Source: Dryococelus australis
Lineage: Eukaryota > Arthropoda > Insecta > Phasmatodea > Phasmatidae
Length of the DNA: 64,000 nt
Direction: 5' to 3'
Assembly (NCBI GenBank): GCA_029891345.1
Contig: CM057009.1
Coordinates: 289,798,966-289,862,965, forward strand
Each line of letters begins with the position of its first letter. Position 1 is the first letter of the stretch. Below the pieces are notes generated by a model. It had not been told where the DNA came from. It saw nothing but the letters and a program-made list of their open reading frames with translations, and made no database searches. Shown piece by piece: positions 22,641 to 35,000 of the stretch. The translations under genes were made by a program, and so were the position numbers.

Positions 22641-23963
22641 CTCGTCTCGCAGCCAACGAACCACGTGCTGAACGCTCTATGATATTGGCGTTAACCATTC
22701 ATGTCGAAGAGGTGTAGAGATTTCCACAAATCAAATTATAGTCACATGGAAGCCTGGACACCGGTGCCTTGCTGTGTACAGGACTGCCGAAAAGTTTTGC
22801 TCTTTTACAGCTTGACCACTATGGTGGATACGGTGCCTGAACAAATTAAGGGAATTTCGCCTTAGTGCGCTAACTTTAAAGATATGAGTTTCAAACGAAA
22901 TGTATTCCTCGCGAATTTTTTAGGAGAAGTTCCGTACAACGGAGATGTTTCTATAGCATGTATAGCTAGGGCCATTGATTTTCGCAAAACGACTTACGCG
23001 GAGGCTATACTTCAATATCCTACATGCACACTTGCAGTCTTAATTGTATCATTGGCCGCTTTGTCATTCTGTGACGAGAGACTTTCACATGAGTGAGTTA
23101 ATGTAAATTAAGTTCCTCCTATACCGACTGTCCATGATTCGCGGTTATATAGATAAAACGCGTAACAATTAAAATGATCCTATCACAAAAGAGGTCTGAG
23201 GAAAGAGGTGTTTTGGGTCGCAACTTGTCCTGAAATCTTTTCACGAAAAATATGTGCCTTATGTATAGCCCGATTGCAAGGAATTTATATTTTTGTTTTA
23301 CAAAATGTACATATTACTTATCTATATTGAAAATATACGCTCGTAGGGATCGAATTCTAATAATTTCGTGAAGAATATTTTGTAATGTCTATCTTTAAAA
23401 TTAACGCACCGAGGCGAAATTTCCACAATATGAGATTTCCCAATAACGTTTTGCAGCTGCCGGCCGATAGCCAGTGCCCTTAATTGCTATTTTCGATTAT
23501 TTGCGGTATGATTATACATAAGAGTGGTTGCAATCGTACTTTAGCATGGAGAACATATATGTAGTATTTTGGAGGAGTTTTCGTCTGGCTCCCAACCGGC
23601 GTTCTAACTCCTCCCAAATGAATTTCAACATGGCCAAGGTCCACACATGTTGGGTAGGCTATTGAAGTGCGCACACTTTCACGTCCTCAAACCACTGGTT
23701 TATAGACTTCACTTTATGGACGGGTGCAATTCCACGCTAACGATAATTTGTCTGATGATAAATGATTGCCATACGCTGCATTATCCAGAACATCTCCCGG
23801 GCAGAATACGTCCCTGAATATTGTCATTAGAATCTGCGAACAACACCATATCACGGGAAACAAGGAAATGTCTTAACTTCACCTCATCCGTAGTCTACAT
23901 TGAGATCATCACACTCCTGTAAGCAACGTTCTAATAAATTGCGCACAAATTTACATATTGGCA
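22641..23963. other. Intergenic with one copy of repeat D
   Basis: Mixed-composition DNA without gene signals. Repeat D (23,095-23,280) lies inside it. Frames at 22,884 and 23,480 have no motifs. Confidence 0.4.
23095..23280 (+). repeat. Repeat D, copy 1
   Basis: Aligns with 24,285-24,480: AGTTCCTCC, ACTG(T/G)CCATG, AGATAAAA(C/T)GCGTAACAATT, a GTGTTT(T/C)GG block and TGAAAT(C/A)TTTT. Direct orientation, about 1.2 kb apart, flanking MITE C. It could be ends of an older element or two independent insertions. Confidence 0.55.
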
Positions 23964-24223
23964 GAGGCCCGGAAATTTTGCGGAATCATTCTGCAACAAA
24001 CTAGACTCCACAACCCTTTGTGCACTTGAGCATCAGTTTGCATTAATTTGCTGTTGCGCCAGTTTAACCCCAAACCAAGTAGCACTGGATTTGGTTCTTA
24101 TTTTTCTTTGCGGGTTAGTTATTTGTTTGAAAGTGGTCCAGTAGACGCACAAGCACATATGTACATGCGAATGCAGTTTAACTTGTCCTCAGATGAATCC
24201 GCGAAATTTCCGTGGGCCTAATT
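23964..24223 (+). repeat. MITE family C copy
   Basis: A 260-bp element. The left end AGGCCCGGAAATTTTGCGGA faces a right end that reads AGGCCCACGGAAATTTCGCG on the other strand. The interior contains TAGCACTGGATTTGGTTC, shared with positions 1-183. Non-coding. Confidence 0.7.
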
Positions 24224-24284
24224 ATACGAGTAGGACCGTCATTTTGCGCGACGCCTCTTTGTATTAAGAGAGTATGTTACATGA

Positions 24285-24480
24285 ATGAGCGAATCAAAAT
24301 CAAAATTTAGTTCCTCCAACACTGGCCATGTACTGTTTTTTTTTTTTGGGAGACAGATAAAATGCGTAACAATTCAAATAATCGAATTTATAAATAGGTT
24401 TTGAGCCAAAGTGTTTCGGTACATAAAAGTTCTGAAATATTTTGGTGAAAAAAAGGTGCCCCTATTCATGGGCGTGTTGT
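24285..24480 (+). repeat. Repeat D, copy 2
   Basis: The partner of 23,095-23,280 in the same orientation. It carries a T12 run and an A7 run absent from the other copy, as expected for old repeat copies. Confidence 0.55.
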
Positions 24481-24734
24481 GAAAGTACGGATGGTAAATA
24501 TTTAATCCATACATGCGTGGCAGCTTTCATAAATTCGCTAAGAATTAAGTCAAATGCATTGTGGAGCTCGCAACATTTCATGGTAACATTAATGTATTAG
24601 CAGATATGGGGTACATGTCCCGTAATGTGTAGGCATAATATTACTGAAATATTATTTTTATTCACGGTGAACATTCTCACGGAATAAACCATTTCTAGCG
24701 ATGATGGTTTATCGCGGGTAAAGCTGACTGTTTG

Positions 24735-24960
24735 CTAGGATTCAATGCACTGTACACATGTCCGACAGTTTTCTTTCCTTATTGGCTGTCACGCATGTAT
24801 GAAGCTGTTACCCCACTTCACTGGGCCAATGAGGATTCTGATACCACAAGGCAGAATGCTCGTGATTCGTCTGCAAACAACTTAATCGAGTCAAAACCTT
24901 GTTCATCCAATCATGAAAGAATAAACTAGTTATAGTGCTATAGAAGATATGTTGACTCAA
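24735..24960. repeat. Possible diverged copy of repeat E
   Basis: Shares ATTGGC, CGTGATTCGT(C/G)TGCA(A/G)AC, a TCAAAA block and the layout of the repeat-E tails at 25.66 and 30.46 kb. Similarity is patchy elsewhere, so this could be chance plus a shared motif. Confidence 0.3.
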
Positions 24961-25012
24961 AAAATTTTCGCGATTTTCCATCATCTCTAACCATATCAAA
25001 ATACATCGGGTG

Positions 25013-25045
<33 letters not shown>
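25013..25045. repeat. (TA)n(CA)n microsatellite
   Basis: TATATA passes into CACACA directly before the SINE at 25,040. It probably replaced the SINE 5' head. Confidence 0.9.
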
Positions 25046-25225
25046 TCCAACCAAGGCGAATTGAGTTCAATTCCCGGCGGGGGTCGCCTACGGATTTTAG
25101 CATGTGGGAATCGTGCCCGACGAATCAACTGGTCAGCGGGTTTTTTTCGGGGATCTGCCGTTTCCCCCGCTCTTTAAATCGGCGCTGCTCCATACTCACT
25201 TCACTTCACATTCATCGGCTCTCCA
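25040..25225 (+). repeat. tRNA-derived SINE S1, 5'-truncated
   Basis: Starts at a B-box-like GAGTTCAATTCCC, then GTGGGAATCGTGCCCGACGA, CAGCTGG/CAACTGGTC and GGCGCTGCTCCATACTCAC. The same order, inverted, occurs at 25,782-25,996. The A-box end is missing here and replaced by the TA/CA microsatellite. This gives the family two copies 0.56 kb apart, head to head. Confidence 0.7.
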
Positions 25226-25478
25226 GAACTCGCTGTTAAGAGACTCCCATATTTCTTCACTCTCTTCACTCACTTTCGCTTTTCCAGAGCCCAATGTGTA
25301 TCTATGTGGTTATCATCACTGCAAGCGACAGGCTGCGTCCCAAGCTAATGTCACCTTCAGTTATAAATATGCATGTCATTCACCTCTGTAATCGTAAGTT
25401 CACTGTTAACAAGCCCGCACGGAAATGAGTGAAGAAACTTGAACGGCTCTGAACAACGAGATCTTAATAGCCAATGAG

Positions 25479-25690
25479 TAGAGCTACCGATTTTTCGCGA
25501 AAAAAAAAAAAGTGAATAAACGGTAGACTTCATATACGCACCCAACAGCAGTGTGTCTATTGGCATTGGTTGTTGTCTGCTTGAGAACGCGTTTTCATAT
25601 TTGACCCGGCCACTCATATTTAGGCAACACTGGCACGGCTCCTACGTGATTCGTGTGCAGACAGTTAACACGTGTCAAAAAAGTAATTCA
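25479..25690. repeat. Repeat E, copy 1
   Basis: Aligns over about 210 bp with 30,281-30,505: TTTTTCGCG(A/G)AAA, TATACGCACCCAACAG, TTGGTTG(T/A)TGTCTGCTTGAGA, CGTTTTCATAT, CGTGATTCGTGTGCAGACAG. High identity implies fairly recent copying. Non-coding. No clear inverted ends were found. Confidence 0.75.
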
Positions 25691-25781
25691 ACCACTTATG
25701 ATAATTAAACGATAATAGAGTTTTTTTTTTTCAGATATAGCCTGTCTTGAAAACTTCTCGCAAAATTTCACTACCCCTACC

Positions 25782-25996
25782 GATGAGGGTGAAGTGAGGT
25801 GAGTATGGAGCAGCGCCGAAACGAAATGCCGGGGGGGGGGGGGGACGAGAGATCCTCGAGAACACCCGAGGACCAGCTGCATCGTTCGGTACGATACCCA
25901 CTCGCCAAAATTCGGGAGTGACCCTGCCGGGGATTGAAGCATGTTCGCAATGGTGGGAGGCGAGCAGTCTGACCGCTCAGGCACACTGCCCCACCC
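25782..25996 (-). repeat. tRNA-derived SINE S1, full-length copy
   Basis: On the minus strand: A box GTGTGCCTGAGCGGTCAGA, B box CTTCAATCCCC, then a body shared with the 25,040 copy (GGCGCTGCTCCATACTCAC). A 14-nt G run sits at 25,829. It is a Pol III-type promoter, not a functional tRNA. Confidence 0.75.
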
Positions 25997-27837
25997 CCTC
26001 CCACCGGAAGGAAACGCGGTAGGTTGAAATACGTTTGATGACGAGACAGCGAGTAGAGGATGATCCTTCGTATTCGTGTGAAAACTCCGTGGATTATCTG
26101 TTTAGTATTCATATCTGCACCTTCATTAATTCAGCTAGTCGCACAGTCAAAATGACACTAGTCTGCTTTTGGGCACAGAACTTGCTGTGAAGTTCCTCTG
26201 AAATTTTTTTTTAGTTAATGTTGAGCAGGATAACACAGCCGTTCCTCAATGGTGTACTATTTATAGTACAAAACCTACAACTGTTTATGAGACTTATTAG
26301 AGCAAGTACAGATCAGTAAACATGCTACAAAAACTCTCTAGTGATTTACACTATTTCAAAGACTGTTAGGTGTTTAATATTTACTAAACAGGCTGTTTCT
26401 TTAGGCTCACAGGAATCGTAGTGCGTCATGTTCGGATCTCATCGACTAAGTGGAAAAATCTTCAGGGCAAATCAGGCACAATCGCAACTTCTCCGTCGAT
26501 TTTAGGGACTGCTAAGTCGTCCCCACAAAGGTGGATATAGTGTCTACGATTTAAATTACTTCCAAACAAGAAATGAACTGAATAATTGGAATATGTAAAT
26601 TATCCGTGCTGTTGCACGTAAATAAACTGAAGTTTACAAATTCGTAGTGAATTTCAACAATTTCTCTCACTAAGATGTCGACAATTAATTTCGTTATACA
26701 ATTCACCCAAAACTAAAACTTCACCATAAACTTTTTTTGCAGTCTCATAATAAAGAAAACGTGCAATAAATAATGTGCGGATGTAATGTTTTACAGAATT
26801 GCAACCCACATATATTTATGATTTACGACACTGGCTACTCAATTCAATTCAATTCGGCGAAGGAAAGCCATTATGGGTGTTTTGCATTGCTTGTGCAATT
26901 TAACACACAGTTTATAAGCCCCGGGAGGATTATGAGATGGTAAGAAAGAACGCAGAATTATCGAATCTGTCAGGGGTTTTTTAGTTGACGTCATAAAATG
27001 GATCCTTCTTTTGGCGGAAGCCAATCAGTGAAAGACACCGGTATATTTAGGAAGATCCGAATATATTTAGGAAGACGTAAGTTAAATAGTCGCTTCTATT
27101 CCGAACTCCAGCCGCACACATCAGCGAAATAGCGTCGCTGGCCAGCAACAAATCGGTGAGCCGTTCAGCAATTTGCGCCTGATATACTTGCCAGCTGGCA
27201 ACGCAGCCAATCACGGAATCGTTCGCAGGAAGGCTGCAGCCAATTAGATACGAGGCACGTTCCCGGATCCTCGCGCTGCCAATCAGAGAAAGGGAATCAA
27301 AGTAACTGGGCTACCGGCCGGCACGTATCTGAGTCACCAAGTACTGGTCATAGACTAAATATGAAGTAGACCGCTTATTCGTCTTATGCGCATGTACCTA
27401 ACATTGACCTACCCCAATCACATACACAACTGTCAAAGTTACCTGGTCTAAACCGATCAAAGTGTTACTTTATATATTAATTTTTAAATGACAAGTACTA
27501 TTTTATGAATAAAATACTTTTAAAATTCTGAATTTAATCTAACTGCATTACAAATTGGTTAGATGAAGTATAAAACAGCTCAGAACATTTGTTCACAAAT
27601 CAGTTTCCTAACCTATAACCCAAACCATGTCGTTTTCGCCAGACGTGTTGGCAGCCTAGCAGTTAATGCTGAGACACGGAGATTTGATGTGCGCAGCCAG
27701 CGATATCAGTCTACTTCATCTTTAGTCTATGGCGCTGGTTGGTGAACGGCCTTTCAACACGCGGCTGGCTAGTGAGGCCAGGCAATATCCACAATATGAA
27801 ACACAGTCAGACATGTTAACATGGAGCAGTTACTGAA
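25997..27837. other. Intergenic, no gene seen
   Basis: AT-rich to 26,820. At 27,010-27,300 there are several GCCAATCA words and a GC-richer stretch. This could be an old promoter-bearing repeat, but no TATA, initiator or exon was found. Frames are short. Confidence 0.4.
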
Positions 27838-27880
27838 GGCGAGGGTTCAATTCCCCTCTCGGCCGTTTTTCTTTTTTTTG
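27838..27880 (+). repeat. tRNA-like T-arm (SINE or tRNA remnant)
   Basis: GGCGAGGGTTCAATTCCCC followed by TCTCGGCCG and a T-rich run gives a perfect B box with a paired T stem. No A box is found at the right distance upstream, so only the 3' half survives. Confidence 0.45.
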
Positions 27881-28398
27881 GTAACATGTCTTTTTGTGAC
27901 AAAATTTTTATGCTTTATTTATTTTACATTGTAATGTTAAATTAAAGCAAAGAAAATTGAAGAAGAAGATATTTAACGCATACGTTAACATCAATTCGAC
28001 ACACAATTTGATTTCTTGGAACATAAAGAAAACCTTAACCCCTTAACCCCATAACACATTAATGGGAGTATACTCGTTCACATTTAACATGGTCCAGAAT
28101 AGTTGAAATCATGATCGAAGCTGTACAGGTCCAGAAGGTGGCACCAAATTGGACACTGCTTTCCTTGGGCAACTTCAAATTGGTTACTGCTGACGCACCA
28201 ACTATTTTATAATTGGTTGTTACTTGTGTAATGTAATCTACTAAAACTCTTTCCATAGGTTACAAAATGTCATATATTGTAAGGAATTTATAAGTACTTC
28301 TTTGCAACGCACGAAAAGATAAGTTAATGTGAGAGTTAAGGGATTGATGTAGACAGATCATTAAGGAAGTCACGTTGTCACAAAAGTACTTAATGTTA
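27881..28398. other. AT-rich intergenic, no gene seen
   Basis: Low-complexity AT-rich sequence with a CCTTAACCCC doublet near 28,033. No coding signal. Confidence 0.45.
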
Positions 28399-29052
28399 AA
28401 GGCTGTTCACGATAAAGTGAGCTCTTCTGAAATAAACATTAGAAAAAAAATGTAACTCACCCTGCCTGCATATATTTTAATGGACTGCCGAGGGACATTC
28501 GCCCAGCAAAGTTGGTAACTCTGAATAAAAAGTGAAAAATTCGAGAATTCAGTGACCTGCAAGCTAGACTATGCTGTCTTATACACAAATATGCCGCTAT
28601 CAACTGCAGATTGGTTGTCTGCTGTCACAGTGGAAGGCGACAAATGGACACCGTTCTCCAGGAGGTGTCATACACCGTGCGGACCAATGGATAAAGTTAT
28701 ATAAATACACGTGTTTTGAATTCCAGCTTATCGCAAAATAAATTCGCGAATTCTTCACGTCTCTATTCATATCTTAACGTCAAATAAAAAGTGTTATATA
28801 ACCATTTGTGATAACTTAAATTATTTCTTTCACTGCCTAATTTTTTTTATGCATCAAAGTGTAAAAACGAGCAGATTCGTAAAATATTTACTATTCTAAT
28901 AATTTCACAGTTTCACTTGACCGACGCATAAATAAAGTGATGAGGCCCACGGCAAAGCTAATTCCACGCAAGGCGGAAAAATACACAACGCGAGTACAAG
29001 TAGTTCTTAAGCAGGGTATTCAATAGTGCTCATTTTACCGTGAACAGGCTAC
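28399..29052. repeat. MITE family B, long copy carrying a nested MITE A
   Basis: The left end AGGCTGTTCACGATAAAGTG faces a right end TTTTACCGTGAACAGGCTAC. Total 654 bp; removing the nested family-A copy (28,525-28,766) leaves about 412 bp, close to the 429-bp copy at 62,925-63,353. Internal sequence near 28,925-28,960 matches that copy in reverse. Confidence 0.8.
28525..28766 (+). repeat. MITE family A copy nested in MITE B
   Basis: Full-length family-A core with GAAAAATTCGAGAATTC at the left end and CGCGAATTCTTCACGTCTCT at the right. It inserted after the surrounding family-B element. Confidence 0.85.
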
Positions 29053-30224
29053 AGATTCACGTTGATAACTTGGCAGTGCCTTATTATAACATCAACAGTA
29101 GTTACCGATTGTTCACAGATTTAAAAAAAAAATGCTGTTTTAACATTAGAGTACTGCTGTTTTCACAACATTAGCCATTTTTTCTGTTTAGGCAAAACTC
29201 ATTTTTGTTGCTTTCGCTATGCGCTGACACGACCCGCGTGAGTTTACTTCTTCAATATTCCCTCTGCTTGTGTAGTGAGGAGGTAGGGTTGGTTTGGGGG
29301 GGGGGGGGGTGGAGGAGCTCGTCGGCTGTCATTCCATCGTCCCAACGTGACCGAGTTATTGCCACTTTCAGCGACATTGAAGGCGGCCTTCCGCCTTCGC
29401 AAATAGCAGTCCTTCCCCCCCGAGGTTATTTGGCTTTAAAGAGCACCTCCGACTCGCCCCGGCGCATCATTATTCCTTAATCCGCCTTCTGTCGCAGCTT
29501 TTGACGTCGTTCGCTCTTCAACTGTCCGCGCAGCTAAATCGTCCCGAGTCCACTGCTTCGTAACGCAAACACAAAAAAAAAAAAAAAAAAAAAAAGATGC
29601 GCTGGATTCAAAGGGAAGATGGTGGAACACAATTTCCGCCGCATGCTTTTATTCACATATTGACCACCTCAAAAAGTCACCCGATGTCTAAAGCCTTTTT
29701 TAATAAAAGTGACATAACTCCAATAGAAATTTGCGTGCATCTTTCTACGGATATATATATATATATATTAACAATGTGAATTATTTAGTTTAAATTGGAT
29801 TATGTTGGTTGCAGTGAGGTAACTCTATCAGGAAATATTTTCTCGAGTTAACTTGTATAAAATCTGAAATGGCGCGTTTGTTTGCCTTATAAGGTACGCA
29901 ACCTCGGGAGTAAATTATTATTATTCTAAATAAGGAGATTAATATTACCAACAAAATGTTCCATAAATTTTTCATCTTTATTTCAGAAACACTATTCAGG
30001 AATTTGCTTCTTCTTCGCAAAGAGATTATACTTTGTCTACGTTAAATTAAACTAGTCTGAAACACTAATATCCCAGGATGAATGCCTGCCTGGAAAATAG
30101 CTAGAATCTCATGTTAAATGAAAAAATCACGAAGCACTTTTACCTCGAGTTCAGAATAATCCTGTGTCTATACAGGCTTATTTAGCTAATGTGATCACTG
30201 CCAATTTCTTCCGCACCACTGACG
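29053..30224. other. Intergenic, no gene seen
   Basis: Contains homopolymer runs (G13 at 29,297, A23 at 29,573) and a GC-rich stretch at 29,220-29,560 with frames on both strands. A (TA)n tract lies near 29,748. No exon signal could be supported. Confidence 0.45.
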
Positions 30225-30280
30225 GTATCGAAATCTTGGTTTCGAATTCGTAATTCGTAAATCGCACTACGGGACTCGTA

Positions 30281-30505
30281 AGTAGAGTTAGCGCTTTTTT
30301 CGCGGAAAATGTGCGTACGCGGTAGACTACAATACTATACGCACCCAACAGTAGTTTGTCTATTGCAATTGGTTGATGTCTGCTTGAGACCACGTTTTCA
30401 TATCTGACCGGACCACTCGGAATTCGGCAACATCGGCACGGCTCCAACGTGATTCGTGTGCAGACAGTTAACACGTGTCAGAAAAGCAATTCAACCACTC
30501 GCGAT
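30281..30505. repeat. Repeat E, copy 2
   Basis: The second copy of the repeat at 25,479-25,690. It ends directly against the MITE A2 terminus at 30,514, so one may have inserted beside or into the other. Confidence 0.75.
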
Positions 30506-30513
30506 TGTTAGAG

Positions 30514-30749
30514 ACCCGATAATTTCGCGAGTTAACTTCTAGACAAGTTGGAATTCACCCATGCGTACGTTCACGTTACGTTTGTAATTGGTCGACGTGT
30601 TATTTGACACCTCCTGGAGATAAATGATCCAATAACCAACATGGAATAAATTGTGCGCCCAACCACCGCCTTTTAATACCACAACCATAAACCAATAAAC
30701 AGTTGATAGTATATAAGACTGTGAAGTCTAGCCTACAGGTCATTGCACT
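30514..30749 (-). repeat. MITE family A2, left part, split by the Polinton
   Basis: The end TAGAGACCCGATAATTTCGC and an interior matching 55,493-55,680 (ACCGCCTTTTAATACCAC on this strand). It stops at CATTGCACT and resumes after the Polinton at 48,997 as TGCACTCGTGAATTTCTCGG. Confidence 0.85.
30744..30749. repeat. Polinton target-site duplication, left
   Basis: TGCACT, identical to 48,997-49,002. A 6-bp duplication is the known signature of Maverick/Polinton integration. Confidence 0.9.
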
Positions 30750-31045
30750 AGTAGTATATGGGTGTACCTAGCACAATCCAATTTTTGCCTTAAATTCCAT
30801 GATTTTTCATGGGTTTTTTTTCCCCTCGTAATTTACTATCTTTTTTCAATAATTTCAAGTCATTTTACTCAATTTTTTCCCATCCCCACGAATAATGAAA
30901 ATATAATTTTTCGCAAAAATTAAGCAAAATCAGTCAAAATCAAACAAATTTAGACCAAAATGCAAGCTAAATCAACCAAATATAAATTAAGTAAATTTAA
31001 GCAATAATCAAGAAAATTTAAGTAAAAAGCAAGAAAATTTAAGTA
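30750..31045 (+). repeat. Polinton left terminal inverted repeat
   Basis: Starts AGTAGTATATGGGTGTACCT. It matches the right end closely for about 85 bp, then patchily to the shared AAAATGCAAGCTAAA block. The inner part is AT-rich with a repeated AAAATTTAAGTAAAAAGCAA. Confidence 0.9.
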
Positions 31046-31087
31046 AAAAGCAAGAAAATAGATTCATATCAATAGCATTTATATATT

Positions 31088-31377
31088 TTAAGACAATTCT
31101 AAATCGTGCATAGATTTTCCATTTTTTATTTCTTTTAAACCTTTATAAGTTATAAAATTTTGATTTTCATTTATTAATTTTACAGCAGTTTTATCAAACA
31201 TACTTTCATAGCGATCTGGTAAAGTAATTTTATATTTACAATCTAGAATACAATTTTTTTTCCAAACTTAGAATCATAAAACAGAAATTCGATAGCAACA
31301 TACTTTTTATTTTTTTCTGGGTCTTGAATTTGAGTCAATTCGTATGAATTGTTAAACTTGGCGCGCAGCGTTCCCAT
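31088..31377 (-). pseudogene. Small Polinton gene of unknown function
   Basis: From ATG 31,377 the frame reads a charged N-terminus (MGTLRAKFNNSYELTQIQ), meets a TAG after about 43 codons, and continues in a shifted frame to a TAA at 31,088: about 95 codons in all. It is the first gene inside the left terminal repeat, divergent from the polymerase. Composition is strongly protein-like (Lys, Asn, Ile). I do not recognise it. Single-strand DNA-binding or other small accessory proteins are typical for this location in Polintons, but nothing here shows that. Confidence 0.4.
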
Positions 31378-32025
31378 TTTGATTTGTGTTATTTATAAAG
31401 AAAAAATTAATAAAAAAATATAAATAAAAAATGTATTTCCTTATAAATAAAATGGAAAATAATAACATATCCAAACAATTTTAAAAAAATGTAACGAAGT
31501 ATAAAACGTAGATAATTTTTTTCATCGCATAAAGGCACAAAAGATCAACAGTTTAACATCTGTAAAAAACGATATATTTGATATGCTAGTAGTCGTTATG
31601 AGCTAAAAAAGGAGAAAGTTGTGTGTGGGTGCGGAATATATGTTTATAATGCATCTCTCAAAAACATAAAAATTCTACATCAAACCATACGGCAGTAGAT
31701 ATTCTAAATAAAATTCAACATGATAATTATCCATCAAAACATGCAAAGTATGTTATGATAATAAATCATTAAATTAATTTCCCCCCATAAAAATACAAAG
31801 GACAAACATAAAATTTGTAAAAAAAATTTATAATGAGAAATATCATAGCAAGACTTTAAATCGTAACAAAACCATTTTTTTGTTATCATTAACTTAAATA
31901 GTTAAAAACAATTTTATTATTATCATAAATTTATATTCTTTTTTCGATTATATTCCATTTATATTTTTTATATTTATAAATTTTTTTCTTTAAACATTTT
32001 TTCTTATAAAGAAACACATTTAAAT
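31378..32025. other. Polinton intergenic, AT-rich
   Basis: Between the two divergent left-end genes. A short plus-strand patch at about 31,555-31,700 translates to a Cys-Gly-Cys motif (EKVVCGCGIYVYNASLKN), possibly the remnant of a small zinc-finger protein. Otherwise featureless A/T. Confidence 0.35.
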
Positions 32026-35000
32026 ATGGCAATGCACAATTCAATAATAGATCTGTGTGGACAGATACTGCGCGATTTGAGAATTATAGGAAGATAATTA
32101 CAAATAAGAAAATTATATAAATTGATTAAATATGGTCTTATTACAAGTATTATTTAAAAAAATCCACAAGCAAGTAAAAACCAGTTAAATGATTTAAAGC
32201 TTGTATAATTAAGAGGTAAAGCTAAAAGGTTAAAATTAAAAATGTATACAACCTAAGAAAAACGGAATTAATTACAGCTATTACAAAAGAAGAAGTAAAG
32301 AATATTTATGTAAGTTTACCTTTTTCAGGTTACAAAATAAAATATAATAAAGCTAAAAAGAATGAAAAAATATTTTCTAATCAGATATTTGAAAAACCAA
32401 TAAATAAAAGTAATTGTAATTTTAAAAATTCACCTTTTTCTAAAACCGACATCAAAGAAGATAATAAAGTTTGTGTCAAATTTTTCCTTTTAACAAAAAA
32501 AAAAAATGAGCGTGTGGAAAATACGATTCCGTTTGAAATTAACGAAGTTAGCAGTAATTCAATTGATAATTTCAACATTTGGCAAAAAAAATACAACATT
32601 CGCATAAATAATTTACAAGGCGACTCGACAGAAAAAATGAATGCTATTCGAAATGCTGTTCACGCAACAATCAAAGATGTAAGAAAAATGACCAGTTTTA
32701 AACATGGAGATCAAATGAGAATATGTGCAAATAATCAGAATTTTCACCATACAATTTCGGCTGCATGAAGAAGTAATTTAAACGCCGAAAATTAACTTAA
32801 TCAAAGTGAGAGAACAATTACATAAAATGAAAATAGACATAAACAAAACTACTTTCGATATTGAAGTTTAGAAAGTTCCAAGAGGAACTGGAAAAAGTAA
32901 AAAATTGTAAATTTAACTAAAGATTTAAAAGCAAAACAATGTGTTAATTAAATCAACAATGATGATAATTTATTGTGGGTCAAGGGCAATTATTACAGCT
33001 TTAACATACGAAACTAATATAATTTTGGATAGAGAATTAACGAATGGCGAACTTAAATATATTACAGAAGGAAGAAAATGACAAGGAGAATTGGCACGTG
33101 AACTGTGCAAAAGAATGGGAAAAATTTGTGAAATTGGTACCAGTTTGGAAGATATTATTGATGCAGAAAATTTCCTGAATATTCAAATTAAAGTTGTTTC
33201 AGCAGCACAATTCAACTAAATTATACAATCTGCTTAAAAATAAACAACTAATTATTTGTATTTACACGATGAACATTACGATGTAATTAATAATATGAAA
33301 GCATTTTTAGGTAGTGTTTATTATTGTAAAAATTGGACAAACCGTACAATAATAAAAATCAACATGTGTGCGAGAAAAATAATAAAAATGTATGTACTTA
33401 CTGCGAAAAACTACAAAAAAAAAAGTTTGGGAAGGTGAAGATCGTATTAGAATATATTGCCGAAAATGTAACAGATATGGTTTTGGACAGGAATACTTAA
33501 CTAATCACGATGATGTATGTAAGACTGTTTATAAGTGTAAAATGTGCAACAAGATATGTAGGAGAAATAAAAAACACGAATGTGATGCCAAATGTTGGAA
33601 TAGTAAGGAATTTGTGAAAACTGATGAACATAAATGTTTTATGTAAGAGAGAAAAAAAAAGGTGGTTTCTGTATAAAAGATTGTACTTGTATGGCAAAAA
33701 CCAGAAAAAGAATTTGGATTGTTCTTACACTCAAAAATACTACTTTTTTTGACTACAAAGTCAATATACTGGAGTTCACACACCAAACTTTATATCTGTT
33801 GAAGATGTGTATGGTAACAAAATGAATTTTAATACAAATGAAGAGTTTTGCGAATGGGCAATATCTAAAGAAAATACAGGATATACATTTATAACACATC
33901 ATTCAAAAGGCTACGATTTATATTTTAATTTTAGAATATTGTGTTAGAAACAGCATAAAACCTTGAACAATATACAAAGGCTCAAAAATTATGCAACTTG
34001 AAATATCGAACCTAAATATCAAAATAATTGATAGCATAAACTGTATTCAAGGAAGTCTTGCAACATTTCTACAAACATTTGATTTACAAGAGTCAAAAAG
34101 AGGATATTTTCCACACTTTTTTATTTTACCACAAAATCAAAATTATGTAGGAAAAATACCTGCTACAAAATGTTATGGAGTCAATAAAATGAAACAAGAA
34201 CAATGAAAAGATTTTTTAAAATTCCATAGTGAAAAATTGAAAGAAAAATCTATTTTAGATTTCAAAAAAGAATTTGCTGAATATTGTGATTTTGATGTTG
34301 ATATTTTACGACGTGGATGCCTTTAATTTAGAGAATCTCTTCTAGAAATAGCAAATATAGATCCTTTTGGCTACATAAGAATAGCAGGTTACTGTGGCCC
34401 ATTCTGAAGGGAGCAGACCACGCACTTAGAAGGGGGATCAAGGTAGTAAGATGGAAACGCACTCGTACTACAAAAGTCTACTTTATTCTACTCTCCAGCA
34501 TTTGCAATCACCGACAAGAAAGAGCGGTCAAAGCAACAATTATACTGTATGACATGGAAATAGCACTCAGAGTCGTGTTAATTTAAGCAAACAAGCTATC
34601 CTTATATATTCTTGCTCTTATGGAGCTTACTGGAACCTCCACCTGCCTCGAAATCTCACGTGCCCCAGTCGCCATACCGGGAAGTCTAATTACCCTGAAA
34701 CGTCGTCGACCACGAAGAGGCTCTCTCCATGGCGGACGGTGGTGACCACTGGACAGGTGGTCCTCAAGGCGGGAGTCGAATACAGACCACGGACTGGTGG
34801 TCCTCATTGTAGTCGTCCCTCGGGCAGAGCCTCCGGCATCTGCGACAATATGGCGGCCTGAGCCGCCATTGCCCCAGCCTTATATACCAATGGCCTCGAC
34901 TTCGTACTCATTTACTCAGGATTGTTATTACAACAGCTGGGATGGCTTGCCGATATCGCGTAGCACCTCGCACTCGCTCGCCTCCAGGCAACCCCTAGCG

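Noticed and set aside
29205-29630. GC-rich block with frames on both strands as an exon
   Set aside because: Runs of G13 and A23 and no splice-bounded frame; could be part of an unlisted repeat but not supportable as coding.
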